A stretch of DNA of 64,000 nt from Armatimonadota bacterium (GCA_025360125.1 JANYCU010000012.1:89445-153444), one strand, 5' to 3'. Shown: positions 9,701 through 17,886, numbered from the stretch's first letter. A program made the numbers and translations. Notes: generated by a model not told the origin, from the letters alone.

Positions 9701-10100
9701 GAAAATGAACGATTGTGCGATCTTTAAGATCGAACGCATGACCTCGGAATTGAGGCTTCAACGGCATTTGCTGACCGTTTACTGATGCCCACCAAACCGA
9801 TCCCTCGCTCGTCCCTTCTTCCAGTGCCGCACCATCACTGGTTGGCTGTGGACCGTGAACTGTCGTATAAACCGCGCCATTGAACTTAACATCGCCGTTC
9901 CAAAACTTATAGAGCCCACAGTTCAACGCGTCATAACTCAACCAGTAACTGGGAGCCAGGGCCATGGTCACGATTCGGGCATGTTTGTCTAGAACGGACC
10001 GAAAAACCCATACGTCGCGAGCAGGCTGGTTCTTGGCAACCACGTCAACATGATGTGCAGGCAATAAGAAAAGGGCAATGCAGGATGCAAGCAACGGCAT
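6783..10100 (-). CDS. Large secreted PA14 / propeller / DUF1080 fusion protein
   Basis: The 1105-residue protein starts with a hydrophobic signal sequence (LLASCIALFLLPAHH). In order it shows: an N-terminal region (about 45-230) with the PSYWLSYDALNCGLYKFWNG type motif common in planctomycete-like secreted proteins; a PA14 lectin-like domain (about 300-415, SGWVKIAAAGKYQFRLGSDDGSR); a six-bladed propeller of the sorbosone-dehydrogenase kind (about 455-800, with GLRTPNGIA and FITDNQGDW); a beta-sandwich linker; and a C-terminal DUF1080 domain (about 910-1105, LFDGSSLSSFRG), the 3-keto-disaccharide hydrolase family. A periplasmic or surface role in sugar breakdown is inferred. The exact reaction is not determinable. 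Redox heme motifs often fused to such proteins are absent. Confidence 0.8.
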   Translation of the reverse strand: MPLLASCIALFLLPAHHVDVVAKNQPARDVWVFRSVLDKHARIVTMALAPSYWLSYDALNCGLYKFWNGDVKFNGAVYTTVHGPQPTSDGAALEEGTSEGSVWWASVNGQQMPLKPQFRGHAFDLKDRTIVHFQYDFKVAGKTIRVNETPTMLWRDGKPIGLRREFRVGDDQKGVFVPRNMGTMSLLVTIGKANGIFKDFKTSGAKYSVFKGNNELEITTNDAFVDAFFDAPTAGTESSSDLLASIDPLGGGGSQAKGDAREKGLAYRAYQLDRALLVIPRLVPNQTPNINKKIDQIAFADASDFGIKDKFYVNISGWVKIAAAGKYQFRLGSDDGSRLFIRDQKIIDNDGIHEATSKEGAVELGVGSHAIRVEYFNNTPDEFLQLEWKKPGDTNWDLVPEEAFETVADEVHVVNPGIKKVIDALFPQRPGDGRPETEVHPSFTLTTPRPKDFNPRVGGIDFYPDGRMLVCTWDADGAVYELSGTTLGDPSKVKIKRIAVGLAEPLGIKIVGKDIYIAQKQEITRLRDLDGDGIIDEYYTLANKFGVTSNFHEFTFGLIEDKGYLYANLAIGIDAGGRSTAEQNIDRGRVMKISMATGDFVYVAAGLRTPNGIAKNQKGEIFITDNQGDWIPACKLIALKAGAFYGNRSVDPVGMKNVKDTLPTVWFPEGEIGNSTSQPAPFEYGPYKGQMIVGDVTHGGLKRVFMEKVNGEYQGTAFRMTQGLEAGINRVVIGPDQSIYVGGIGSTGNWGQEGKERFGLQRLTYNAKTTFEMLAVRPMANGAEIEFTEPLKDNGLPYYLSDFYVDSYTFVPENTYGGPKVDEKELRVKSASLSSDRKKLFLEFDGEAANRIIYFKMPSELQSASGELMWSTEAWTTVNNVPNRAGKVNPVKAVAARNLLSAEEKALGFQFLFDGSSLSSFRGYKRTDMPKGWVIADGIMAYVPGVEGGDVMTKEQYGDFDLRLEWKISEGGNSGVIYHVMETKNATFETGMEMQVLDDARHGDGKNPLTSAGSAYALYAPSQKVVLQANEWNSIRILSKGKHVEHWMNGAKILEYEKDSADWKERVAKSKYKDWNEFGMYATGHIAFQDHGEVVAYRNIRIRKL

Positions 10101-10132
10101 TGCACTAGTTTCTCACAAACCATCCGGCAGAA

Positions 10133-11791
10133 TCACCGGATATTAAAGTACTTTGCTTCGGGATGATGAACAATGATCGCACTCGTGCTCTGTTCTGGGG
10201 ACAGCATGAACTCATCCGTCATCTCAATCCCAATATCTTGCGGGTTCAAAAGTTCAAATAACTTTGATTGGTCCTCAAGGTTCGGACATGCAGGATAGCC
10301 AAATGAGTATCGCGCTCCGTGATACTTTGCGCTAAACAGCAACCTCATTTCGTCCGGTTCTTGGTCATCAATACCCATTTCCTGGCGGACAATCTTGTGC
10401 CAGTACTCAGCCAAAGCCTCGGCCGTCTCGACGCCCATGCCGTGGGTAAAAAGATAGTCCTGAAAATCTCCCTTCTTAAATAGCTCCTGCTCTTTCCTAC
10501 TGACCTCAGAACCAACCGTCACAACCTGAAATCCAACAACATCAGGTTCGGTACCAACGGGACGAAAATAATCCGAGAGACATGAGAGCCGACCGTCTCG
10601 CTGGCGCGGAAAAGAAAACCGCATCCGCTCCGTTTTCGAGTCATCCTGGTAGATAATTAGATCGTTTCCGTCGCTATGACAGGGGAAATAACCCCACTTA
10701 ACCCTTGGTTGCAAAACATTCGCCAACTCTCGACTAAGCCGCTCAAAGATTGGGTCTACATTTTCCTTCAGCCAGTCGTTGAATTCCAGGTTCCCCATTC
10801 CGTCTTGGCGCTTAAACTGCCACTGCCCCCGATACAAAGCAATGGGGTTGATGTACTTGTACAGTTCGAAGATGTCAAATTTGGTTTGCTTTTTGGCCCC
10901 GTAAAACGGAAGCTCCGGACTCTTCTCAAGCGGCACGATTTCCGACCGAACTCCGTTAAACACATACAAGTCTTTGTGCAGAACATCAACGCGGTGCGAG
11001 GTTACACGTGGAGTTAATTCTTCAAGGTCCTCGGTCTCTTCGATTTCGTCATTGACCGTCTCCATCAACCGCAAGCCTTCAAAGGCATCTTGGGCATAAA
11101 AGACCTTCCCCTTATAAATCATTCTCAGGTCCTCCTCGACGTAACCGCGAGTAAGAGCTGCTCCGCCCAAAATAACTGGGAATCCCGCCAGGCCCCGTTC
11201 ATTGAGTTCCAGCAAGTTGTCCCTCATGATCAAAGTGCTCTTTACCAGCAACCCGCTCATGCCAATAACTTGACAATTTTCCCGTTGCGCTCCCTCAATT
11301 ATCGCGTTGATCGACTGCTTGATTCCGATATTGACAACTCGGTAGCCATTGTTGGAGAGGATAATGTCAACCAAGTTCTTGCCAATATCGTGGACGTCGC
11401 CAGATACGGTGGCCAAAAGAATCGAGCCCTTTTCGGATCCTTCGACTTTCTCCATCAGCGGCTCTAATTGCCGCACCGCCGTCTTCATGACTTCTGCGCT
11501 TTGCAAAACAAACGGCAGTTGCATTTTGCCCGAGCCAAATAGCTCACCGACCGTTTTCATTCCATCGAGCAAAATCGTATTGATAATCTCGAGCGGAGTG
11601 TAGGTTTCGAGCGCAGTTTCGATTCGGGTTTCAAGGTTCTTTTTGATCCCGTCGACTATGTGCTTTTTGAGTTGATCTTCCGTGCTTAAGCCTTCAAAAG
11701 CGTTAATTCCGGTATCGCTGACTCGAACATCTTCGAATCTTTTCATGAGTTCGATTAGCGGATCATAGGTACAAACTCGCTCGTCGGACAT
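10133..11791 (-). CDS. metH: Methionine synthase, cobalamin-binding and reactivation half
   Basis: The 552 residues correspond to the C-terminal half of cobalamin-dependent methionine synthase. A helical cap comes first (about 30-115). The B12-binding Rossmann domain (about 120-250) has the lower-axial-ligand motif GDVHDIGKN, plus SGLLVKST and GGAAL. The AdoMet-binding reactivation domain (about 320-545) contains PNLEDQSKLFELLNP near its end. The homocysteine and folate barrels are missing, so they must be encoded elsewhere as in known split MetH systems. I chose the ATG at 11791 (MSDERV) over upstream extensions that lack similarity. It is divergent from the beta-barrel gene at 11909. Confidence 0.92.
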   Translation of the reverse strand: MSDERVCTYDPLIELMKRFEDVRVSDTGINAFEGLSTEDQLKKHIVDGIKKNLETRIETALETYTPLEIINTILLDGMKTVGELFGSGKMQLPFVLQSAEVMKTAVRQLEPLMEKVEGSEKGSILLATVSGDVHDIGKNLVDIILSNNGYRVVNIGIKQSINAIIEGAQRENCQVIGMSGLLVKSTLIMRDNLLELNERGLAGFPVILGGAALTRGYVEEDLRMIYKGKVFYAQDAFEGLRLMETVNDEIEETEDLEELTPRVTSHRVDVLHKDLYVFNGVRSEIVPLEKSPELPFYGAKKQTKFDIFELYKYINPIALYRGQWQFKRQDGMGNLEFNDWLKENVDPIFERLSRELANVLQPRVKWGYFPCHSDGNDLIIYQDDSKTERMRFSFPRQRDGRLSCLSDYFRPVGTEPDVVGFQVVTVGSEVSRKEQELFKKGDFQDYLFTHGMGVETAEALAEYWHKIVRQEMGIDDQEPDEMRLLFSAKYHGARYSFGYPACPNLEDQSKLFELLNPQDIGIEMTDEFMLSPEQSTSAIIVHHPEAKYFNIR

Positions 11792-11908
11792 CTGTAAATC
11801 AGAGTACCAGAGTCGCTTGAAGCTGTACCGCTTGCATGATTTGATGCAAATCCCGTAAAATGCCAGCATCCGTAACGGAATATGGATCGTCCGTTTTGGA
11901 GGGAACCA

Positions 11909-12505
11909 ATGAAATTAACAAAATACGCAATCGTCGCAGGAGCAGTCCTCGGCGCAGTTTCGGCTCACGCACAATTCGGTGCAGTTTCAAAAGCTGATCT
12001 CGAAGTCAGTGGCAACAAGCAAGGTGTCTACCTCAGCTACAGCCCATTTGCCCGATTTTCGGCTAGCGGTGGTGGGTCATCCAACGGGTACCTGATCGCA
12101 GCCGAAAAGGCAATCAGCGAAGGTAAGAACGGCCCTAATGTTCTCGGCGGATTTTTCTCCCGAGTAAACGGTTCAAGCCTTTACGAAATCAGCTACCGAA
12201 TGTACATGGATGCCGACTCATCGTTAGGATTGGGAATTCTTGGCGGCGACGGATTCAGCGGAAAAAATGACTTCTCAGCTATGTACTTCAAGGATCTAGC
12301 CAAGTCAAAGGATATGCCACTGGCTCTTCAAGTTGGTGCGGGTGTTTACTATGACTCCGTTGGAAGCAAAGCAAACTTGTCTGCGGCAGTTCGGGCGTCC
12401 TACCCACTTCAAAATCAATTCAGTATTGATGCTTCGTTCTGGTACTTCCACCAAGGTGGAAACAGCGGCAACTTGCTGACCCTCGGCATCGGCTACCGAA
12501 TGTAG
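11909..12505 (+). CDS. Outer-membrane beta-barrel-like protein
   Basis: This 198-residue exported protein has a clear signal peptide (MKLTKYAIVAGAVLGAVSAHA, cleavage before QFG). Alternating hydrophobic strands rich in glycine, serine and tyrosine follow, and the C-terminal strand LLTLGIGYRM ends in a hydrophobic residue pattern seen in barrels. The start at 11909 is supported by GGAGGG about 7 bases upstream. Upstream ATG 11882 lacks a ribosome site. The specific function is unknown. It suggests an outer membrane is present. Confidence 0.65.
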   Translation: MKLTKYAIVAGAVLGAVSAHAQFGAVSKADLEVSGNKQGVYLSYSPFARFSASGGGSSNGYLIAAEKAISEGKNGPNVLGGFFSRVNGSSLYEISYRMYMDADSSLGLGILGGDGFSGKNDFSAMYFKDLAKSKDMPLALQVGAGVYYDSVGSKANLSAAVRASYPLQNQFSIDASFWYFHQGGNSGNLLTLGIGYRM

Positions 12506-12522
12506 TCTCTTCAAAAAAGCAG

Positions 12523-12554
12523 AAATGGCGGGTTGGAATTCCAACCCGCCATTT
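12523..12554. terminator. Bidirectional terminator between convergent genes
   Basis: A perfect 14-bp inverted repeat (AAATGGCGGGTTGG / CCAACCCGCCATTT, loop AATT) lies between the beta-barrel gene and kbl. The A/T ends give U-rich tails in both directions. Confidence 0.85.
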
Positions 12555-12555
12555 C

Positions 12556-13752
12556 TTATTTCAGCTTGTCTCGTACTCGCTTGAACGCTTCTAGTGCAAA
12601 GGCCAAATCTTCGTGTGTGTGAGCCGCACTTGGCATTGTTCGCAAACGCGCCTTCCCTCGACCAACGGTTGGAAAAACGATCGCTAGGGCGTATACGCCT
12701 TCGTCCCACAGCATTTTCTCCATCAATTGCGCCTTGGCCTCATCACCGACATAAACAGGCGTAATGGGAGTCTCGCTGCCCATTGTGTCAAATCCTTCAT
12801 CAGCCAAAGCCTTTTTCCACCACCGAGTGTTATCCCAAAGGCGCTTCATTGGCTCCGGATCATTCTCCATGATGTCCAATGCCGCAATCAAAGCCGCAGC
12901 AACCATCGGCGGATGCCCAGTGCTAAACAAATAAGGACGCCCTCGATTGATCAGCCACTCTTTGAGGTTACTGGACCCAGCGATATAGCCACCTATTACC
13001 CCTAGCGCTTTCGACAGCGTTCCCAACTGGATATCCACTCGGCCAGTCAATCCGAAGTGAGAAGTTGTTCCGGCCCCTTTTTCGCCCAAAACTCCACTGG
13101 CATGAGCGTCGTCAATCATCACCAGGGCGTCATACTGCTCGGCAAGTCGTACGATGTCCGGCATTGGAGCAATGTCTCCGTCCATCGAAAACACGCCGTC
13201 GGTGATGATCATCTTCTTCGCAAAGCCTTTCTCGTTAGCCCGCTTCAGACAATCCTCAAGCTGATCCATGTCCTTATGGCCATAAACCCAACCGTTTGAC
13301 TTTCGATATTCGGCTGCGCTCAGTCGAACTCCGTCGATAATCGACGCATGATTGAGCTCATCGCTGATAACCACGTCCTTATCGGTCAAAACCGCGGGAA
13401 TACAGCCTGAATTCGCAGTAAAGCCGCCTGTAAACACCAAAACTGCTTCCGTGTGCTTAAACTTGGCCAGTCGCTCTTCAAGCTCTTGATGAACAGTCAT
13501 CGTTCCACCAATCCAGCGCACAGCACCCGCCCCAACTCCCCATCGCTCAATCGCGTCGAGGGCTGCCTGGCGAACCTTAGGATGGTTTGCTAAGCCTAAA
13601 TAATTATTGCTTGATAGATTGACAACCTCTTTTCCGTTCATCCGGACTCGACCACCCGCAGGCGTTTCGAGGATTTTCGGCGTCTTATAGAGATGTTGAT
13701 CGCGAAGGAGTTGCAGTTGGTCGGATAACCAACCTTCAAAACCGGAATTCAT
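12556..13752 (-). CDS. kbl: Glycine C-acetyltransferase (2-amino-3-ketobutyrate CoA ligase)
   Basis: A cytoplasmic PLP enzyme of the alpha-oxoamine synthase family, which cleaves 2-amino-3-ketobutyrate with CoA to glycine and acetyl-CoA in threonine breakdown. The 398-residue length, NLSSNNYLGLANHP, DELNHASIID, DDAHASGVLGEKGAGT and the PLP lysine in GTLSKALG all fit Kbl. The related enzyme BioF is the main alternative, but there are no biotin genes nearby. No tdh is adjacent either, so the pathway is inferred. The ATG is 7 bases from a TACAAT box, suggesting leaderless mRNA. Confidence 0.88.
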   Translation of the reverse strand: MNSGFEGWLSDQLQLLRDQHLYKTPKILETPAGGRVRMNGKEVVNLSSNNYLGLANHPKVRQAALDAIERWGVGAGAVRWIGGTMTVHQELEERLAKFKHTEAVLVFTGGFTANSGCIPAVLTDKDVVISDELNHASIIDGVRLSAAEYRKSNGWVYGHKDMDQLEDCLKRANEKGFAKKMIITDGVFSMDGDIAPMPDIVRLAEQYDALVMIDDAHASGVLGEKGAGTTSHFGLTGRVDIQLGTLSKALGVIGGYIAGSSNLKEWLINRGRPYLFSTGHPPMVAAALIAALDIMENDPEPMKRLWDNTRWWKKALADEGFDTMGSETPITPVYVGDEAKAQLMEKMLWDEGVYALAIVFPTVGRGKARLRTMPSAAHTHEDLAFALEAFKRVRDKLK

Positions 13753-13759
13753 GCCAATG

Positions 13760-13765
13760 ATTGTA
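13760..13765 (-). promoter_or_regulatory. -10 box of kbl (leaderless)
   Basis: TACAAT on the minus strand ends 7 bases before the kbl ATG, with no Shine-Dalgarno sequence between. Confidence 0.5.
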
Positions 13766-13856
13766 CTCGCCAGAGCAAATAACAGGTTTTAGTTAAGAAC
13801 CTCCCTAATCGTGCTAGGTTTAACTTTTTGAATCCAAAAACCTCACAACATGCTCT

Positions 13857-13862
13857 ATAATT
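13857..13862 (+). promoter_or_regulatory. -10 box before the glycosyltransferase gene
   Basis: A consensus TATAAT lies 18 bases before the ATG at 13881. The implied leader is only about 11 bases and has no ribosome-binding site. No good -35 is visible at 17 bases. Confidence 0.5.
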
Positions 13863-13880
13863 TCCCTTGTCTCACCAGAA

Positions 13881-14630
13881 ATGATGTTTGAATTCGAACT
13901 TTCCGTTATCGTGCCCGCGCTCAATGAAGAGGCAACCATTGCAGAAGTCATTAACCGACTGTTTGCGCTCCCATTCAGCACCCAAATCATTGTTGTGAAT
14001 GATGGAAGCACGGATCAAACGGCCCAAATTCTCGAATCTTTTGGAGACAAAATTGAGGTTATTACCAATGAAATTCCTTCGGGCAAAGGCAACGCGATTC
14101 GTAAAGCTCTACCACGCATTAAAGGGCTCGCGACAATTATTCAAGACGCAGATTTAGAGTACGAAAGTTCTGAAATCCCGGCACTCATCACCCCAATCGT
14201 CGAAGGTCGCGAAAAAGTTGTCTTCGGTAGCCGATTCGCCAACGGACTCCCAGCCGGAATGGCAATCCCCAACAAGATCGTGAACGTGCTGTTGGCGCTC
14301 AATGTTCGACTCCTCTACGGCGTCAAGCTCTCCGACGAGGCCACCTGCTACAAGGCTCTCCGCTCAGATGTCTTGCAAGCCATGGAGTTGCAATGCAAAC
14401 GATTCGAATTCTGCCCCGAAGTCACTTCAAAAGCGATTCGCCTCGGCTGCCACATCGCCGAAGTGCCAATCTCCTACACCCCGCGCAGCAAAAACCAGGG
14501 TAAAAAAATCCGCTGGACCGACGCCCCCGAAGCATTCTCTACCCTTTTCAAATATCGATTTTGGAAGTCAAGCAAAGTCCTTCTCGACGACAAAGTCGTC
14601 AGCCAGGCCGCCACCGCTTTCCTGAGATAA
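13881..14630 (+). CDS. Family 2 glycosyltransferase
   Basis: A GT-A fold transferase of the dolichyl-phosphate-mannose synthase kind, predicted to move a sugar from a nucleotide donor to a lipid or glycan. The 249 residues include SVIVPALNEE near the N-terminus, the nucleotide-binding VNDGSTDQT and the metal-binding region QDADLEY. No membrane helices follow, unlike many DPM1-like enzymes. The membrane protein starting 4 bases after its stop may supply the membrane step. Substrate unknown. Two adjacent ATG codons (13881, 13884) are both possible starts. Confidence 0.85.
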   Translation: MMFEFELSVIVPALNEEATIAEVINRLFALPFSTQIIVVNDGSTDQTAQILESFGDKIEVITNEIPSGKGNAIRKALPRIKGLATIIQDADLEYESSEIPALITPIVEGREKVVFGSRFANGLPAGMAIPNKIVNVLLALNVRLLYGVKLSDEATCYKALRSDVLQAMELQCKRFEFCPEVTSKAIRLGCHIAEVPISYTPRSKNQGKKIRWTDAPEAFSTLFKYRFWKSSKVLLDDKVVSQAATAFLR

Positions 14631-14634
14631 CGCC

Positions 14635-15900
14635 ATGCTAAAAGGACGAGCAAAAATTCTGTTGGCGTGGCTAGTTGGCACCCTTTTTCTCGCCGTCTGG
14701 TATCCCTATTTCTCAACTGAACTTCGGCCCCACAACGACTCTTGGTCTGACGCCCTGGTCACCAACGCATTGCTCCACGCGAGCGGCAAAGGTACGGTTC
14801 CAGACAGCTATCTTGGCACTTCACTTCCCTTTACCCAAGGCGAAGTCAACGAGATGCTCAAAAACACTCCCAACGAGACTTACAAGTCCGCATTTGGGTT
14901 GCAAGGTTACTTTGCAGTTTGGACGTGGAAAGCGATGGGTTCGGGCGATTTGCTCCGAACAACGCGTGTTCTTCGCATCCTTTATTCCGGACTTCTCGGT
15001 GGAATGTTGATCGCCCTCGCCTGGGATATTCGAAAGAAATTTGGACTCCTTGCGGGCGTGCTCGTCGGTATCACCATTGTCTCATCGCCATTCATTGCCT
15101 TCTTTGGCCGAAGTCTTCACTGGCAGGGCTGGCTCATCTTCCTCCCGTTTGTGTTCAGTTGGGTCATGTATCCCAAGTACGCCGCGAACAACAAGACCAA
15201 GCAGTTCTGGGGCATCATCGCCATCATGGTCATGGTACGTAGCCTCGTCGGATACGAATTCCTATCTAACATCTGCATCGCTGCATGCATTCGGCCGATG
15301 CTCTACCATCTCGACCAATTGAACCTAAAAATGCGCTGGAAAGGCATTGTCCTCTCTAGTCTGCTGGCGACCACGGTTGGGTTTGCCGGTGCAGCTACCG
15401 TTCATGTCGGCGCATTAACCAAAGAAGTTGGTAGCCCTATCGAAGCGATCAAGCACATCAAATCTCGCGCGGTTGACCGAATGTCCAGCAAGATCAGTGT
15501 CGCAGACGCAGCGTTGATGAAAGCTAAGCCAAGGCCCGTTTCTGATGTTGCAAAGGATTATCTGAAGGACTATGGCATGTTCATGATTCCCCAAGGCGTC
15601 TGCATCCTCGGCTCGATCATCCTCCTGGGAATGGCGTGGCGAGATCGAAAGACGGCCATGGCCGACGTGATCATGCTTGGAATGGGTGCAATGGGTTCAT
15701 TCTCATGGGCCGTCCTAATGCCGAACCACATGTACATTGGCGCGGTTCACAACAAGATCATCTTCTTCTTGCCCATGTACTTCATGTTCGCCATCGTGCT
15801 CGCCCGACGCCTCGATGCGGCATCAAAAGCCGATCATGCAGTTCGAACCATCACTCATGCAGTCATTGGCGAACCAGAACGAGTTCCGGTTGAAGCTTAA
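14635..15900 (+). CDS. Polytopic membrane protein, possible GT-C-type glycosyltransferase
   Basis: The 421-residue protein has about nine hydrophobic helices. A first helix is followed by a loop with RPHNDSWSD; acidic residues in the first loop are typical of GT-C enzymes. It follows the family 2 transferase by 4 bases and is clearly co-transcribed, so a joint role in lipid-linked sugar transfer is inferred. I recognise no named family. The product ends with a soluble tail (about 395-421). Its stop overlaps the end of the converging oxidoreductase gene by 4 bases. Confidence 0.65.
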   Translation: MLKGRAKILLAWLVGTLFLAVWYPYFSTELRPHNDSWSDALVTNALLHASGKGTVPDSYLGTSLPFTQGEVNEMLKNTPNETYKSAFGLQGYFAVWTWKAMGSGDLLRTTRVLRILYSGLLGGMLIALAWDIRKKFGLLAGVLVGITIVSSPFIAFFGRSLHWQGWLIFLPFVFSWVMYPKYAANNKTKQFWGIIAIMVMVRSLVGYEFLSNICIAACIRPMLYHLDQLNLKMRWKGIVLSSLLATTVGFAGAATVHVGALTKEVGSPIEAIKHIKSRAVDRMSSKISVADAALMKAKPRPVSDVAKDYLKDYGMFMIPQGVCILGSIILLGMAWRDRKTAMADVIMLGMGAMGSFSWAVLMPNHMYIGAVHNKIIFFLPMYFMFAIVLARRLDAASKADHAVRTITHAVIGEPERVPVEA

Positions 15901-16847
15901 AAGAAAACGGGTTGACTGCTGACCGCACTTCGCCGACACGCGTCCGCCAGTTCGAGTGCAGCATACGCTTCCTCAATTGACACGTTTGCAGGTTTCCCCG
16001 CCTGAGCGCACGTCACAAAATCCAGGAGCTGCAAGTAAAACGGATCATCGTCGGGATGGTGGTTTTGCTCCAACTTAGTTCCCGTTCGCAAGGTCGCATT
16101 CGTCCTAGAGTCGTAGTCGAGCAAGCCATCCGATCCAGCAATTTCGAACGCAGTTCTTGGCTCTTGCGCATCCATCCATGTCGATTCGACGTGAGCCACG
16201 CAGCCATTCGCAAATGAAATCGTCGCCAAACCATAGTCGGCCCCATGGCCAACTTTTGCCCCTACGGACTTGGCATAGACTTCTGTTGCGGGTCCAATCG
16301 TCCACAGGAGCCAGTCGAGATCATGGATTGCAAGGTCCATAAAAATTCCACCGGACCGAGCATGGTCGGCAAACCATCCCGATTCGCCGCCAGGCATTCC
16401 GCCGCCCCGGGTCATGCGAATCGCCGCAGGCTTCCCAACCGCCCCAGATTGCACGAGATCGTGCGCTTTTCGGTACATCGAGAAATATCGCAAAACGTGT
16501 CCGACTTGAATGGTCACTGGCGCAGACTTTGCCGCCTCAACCACCCGTTTCGCATTGACAACCGATACGTCCAGCGGCTTTTCAAGGAACGTGTGTTTGC
16601 CTGCCTCGATGGCCTTCACGGCAATTTCGGCGTGCAAGTCGTTGGGAACAATGATATCAACGGCGTCAACTTCGGCGAGAAGCTCATCAAAGGATCGAAC
16701 CGCCGTTCCGGGATATTCGGACGCCAACTCTTGCGCTCGGTCAAACTCCTGATCGTAAAAATGGAATGAAAGGTCGGGAATTCGGGAAAGGTGCCGCAAA
16801 TGGACCCTCGAAAGTCGTCCTGTTCCCACTACGCCGATCTTGAACAT
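15897..16847 (-). CDS. Gfo/Idh/MocA family NAD(P)-dependent oxidoreductase
   Basis: A cytoplasmic dehydrogenase of sugars or inositols. The 316-residue product opens with the Rossmann motif FKIGVVGTGRLSRVH. The family marker EKPLD at the end of the nucleotide domain (about residue 88) and a C-terminal beta-sheet substrate domain with the GGIFMDLAIHDLDWL segment follow. The substrate cannot be told. I choose the ATG at 16847 because it gives the canonical N-terminus and is 7 bases from a CATAAT box. A longer form from 16883 would run into the upstream gene. Confidence 0.88.
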   Translation of the reverse strand: MFKIGVVGTGRLSRVHLRHLSRIPDLSFHFYDQEFDRAQELASEYPGTAVRSFDELLAEVDAVDIIVPNDLHAEIAVKAIEAGKHTFLEKPLDVSVVNAKRVVEAAKSAPVTIQVGHVLRYFSMYRKAHDLVQSGAVGKPAAIRMTRGGGMPGGESGWFADHARSGGIFMDLAIHDLDWLLWTIGPATEVYAKSVGAKVGHGADYGLATISFANGCVAHVESTWMDAQEPRTAFEIAGSDGLLDYDSRTNATLRTGTKLEQNHHPDDDPFYLQLLDFVTCAQAGKPANVSIEEAYAALELADACRRSAVSSQPVFF

Positions 16848-16854
16848 AAACTCT

Positions 16855-16860
16855 ATTATG
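16855..16860 (-). promoter_or_regulatory. -10 box of the oxidoreductase gene (leaderless)
   Basis: CATAAT on the minus strand ends 7 bases before the ATG at 16847. It overlaps the last codons of the phosphoesterase gene upstream. Confidence 0.45.
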
Positions 16861-17212
16861 TCGCCCGAGTAAGCGTAATGCATGCTACATCGGGCAACGC
16901 AAAGAGCCGAAGGTGGTTCAATCGAGCAATACCCTTCGAAACAAAAACTGGATGCCGCTTGCCCTGAACATAGCCACGACTGAATTTGGATCCATATTGA
17001 CTGACCTTCGTAGTCGGATCATATATTCCGGGAAGCACAATTTGTCCGCCGTGCGTATGCCCACTTATCTGAAAATCAACCCGCGTTCCGTCATCGTGGG
17101 CCACATGTTCAGCCACATCTGGGTTATGAGAAAGGAGGATTCGTGGCATGTCGCTCGGAATAGTCTTAAATGCAGCACCTAAGTCCACCGTGTCCTCCCA
17201 TAAATCGCCCAC
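16856..17212 (-). CDS. Metallophosphoesterase, C-terminal fragment (frameshifted)
   Basis: This carries the second half of a calcineurin-like phosphoesterase: VDLGAAFKTIPSD, the metal histidine segment LLSHNPDVAE and the GHTHGGQ motif. The natural protein would read IALAGVGDLWED across the junction. That reading requires one extra G where the sequence has GCGGAGTGG (about 17203-17212 on the minus strand). The first half is the fragment at 17179-17709. The nominal ATG at 17212 is not a real start. Confidence 0.75.
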   Translation of the reverse strand: MGDLWEDTVDLGAAFKTIPSDMPRILLSHNPDVAEHVAHDDGTRVDFQISGHTHGGQIVLPGIYDPTTKVSQYGSKFSRGYVQGKRHPVFVSKGIARLNHLRLFALPDVACITLTRAT

Positions 17213-17709
17213 TCCGCCAGGGCAATCCGATCAGACCCCTTCTCGATCAAAACGTGGTCATTATCGATCAACCGAATCCCTGAATTCTTGTCGATTTCTC
17301 GCCGAACTTTGTCCGCGCCTGCCTTATGGTCATGGTTGCCAAGAACTCCAAAAAGACCGTGAGGAGCCTTGAGCCGATCAAGCATTCCCTCCCAGGGCGG
17401 AATTTCGGTCGGATGACGAAAAATGCTGTGGTAGAAATCGCCGGGAACAACAATCATGTCCGGCTTTAAGCTCATGAGCAAATCCGATGCCCTATTAATG
17501 AACGGATGGTCAATGGCGTGCCCCCAATGAATGTCGCTTAGAATTCCGATTCGAAATGCTTCGAAGTTTGCGGGCAAATCCTTGATCGCTACACGTCGCT
17601 CAATCGTTTCTAATCGATTCGGCTCAAGTAGAGCCTCTGTAAGTAGTCCACCAAAAACCACCGCAGAACCCCACTTCAGAACTTGGCGTCGAGTGGACTT
17701 CTTCTTCAT
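17179..17709 (-). CDS. Metallophosphoesterase, Tat-signal N-terminal fragment (frameshifted)
   Basis: The N-terminal half of a predicted exported calcineurin-like phosphoesterase. MKKKSTRRQVLKWGSAV is a twin-arginine-type signal. Metal-binding motifs GILSDIHWGH, PGDFYHS and GNHDHK are intact. The frame runs off into unrelated residues after DRIALAE and stops, while the proper continuation lies one frame over. A single-base loss in a G run would explain it. The ATG at 17709 has AAAGGA immediately upstream. If the break is real, the gene is a recent pseudogene, because all motifs are preserved. Confidence 0.78.
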   Translation of the reverse strand: MKKKSTRRQVLKWGSAVVFGGLLTEALLEPNRLETIERRVAIKDLPANFEAFRIGILSDIHWGHAIDHPFINRASDLLMSLKPDMIVVPGDFYHSIFRHPTEIPPWEGMLDRLKAPHGLFGVLGNHDHKAGADKVRREIDKNSGIRLIDNDHVLIEKGSDRIALAEWAIYGRTRWT

Positions 17710-17846
17710 TTCCTTTCTTGACACGATATGCATGAAAAGTGTTTCGACTTAAGCCCGCCGGCTGAGCCTAATTTTCTCAACGCTAGCTAGGAAGTAAATG
17801 TTCCCAGCATCTTGGCAAATAGCTGAAAGCTAACAGCTTCCCGGCT

Positions 17847-17886
17847 AAAAAAAAAGGGGGCGCCTCCCCTCCAAGGTCGGCACCCC
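17847..17886 (-). terminator. Intrinsic terminator after the CxxC protein gene
   Basis: Read on the minus strand: GGGGTGCC, a 14-base loop, GGCGCCCC, then G/T ending in nine T residues. It lies 45 bases past the stop of the gene ending at 17932. Confidence 0.7.

Noticed and set aside
13881-15900. Full surface-polysaccharide gene cluster
   Set aside because: Only two glycosyltransferase-like genes are adjacent; no flippase, polymerase or further sugar genes follow.
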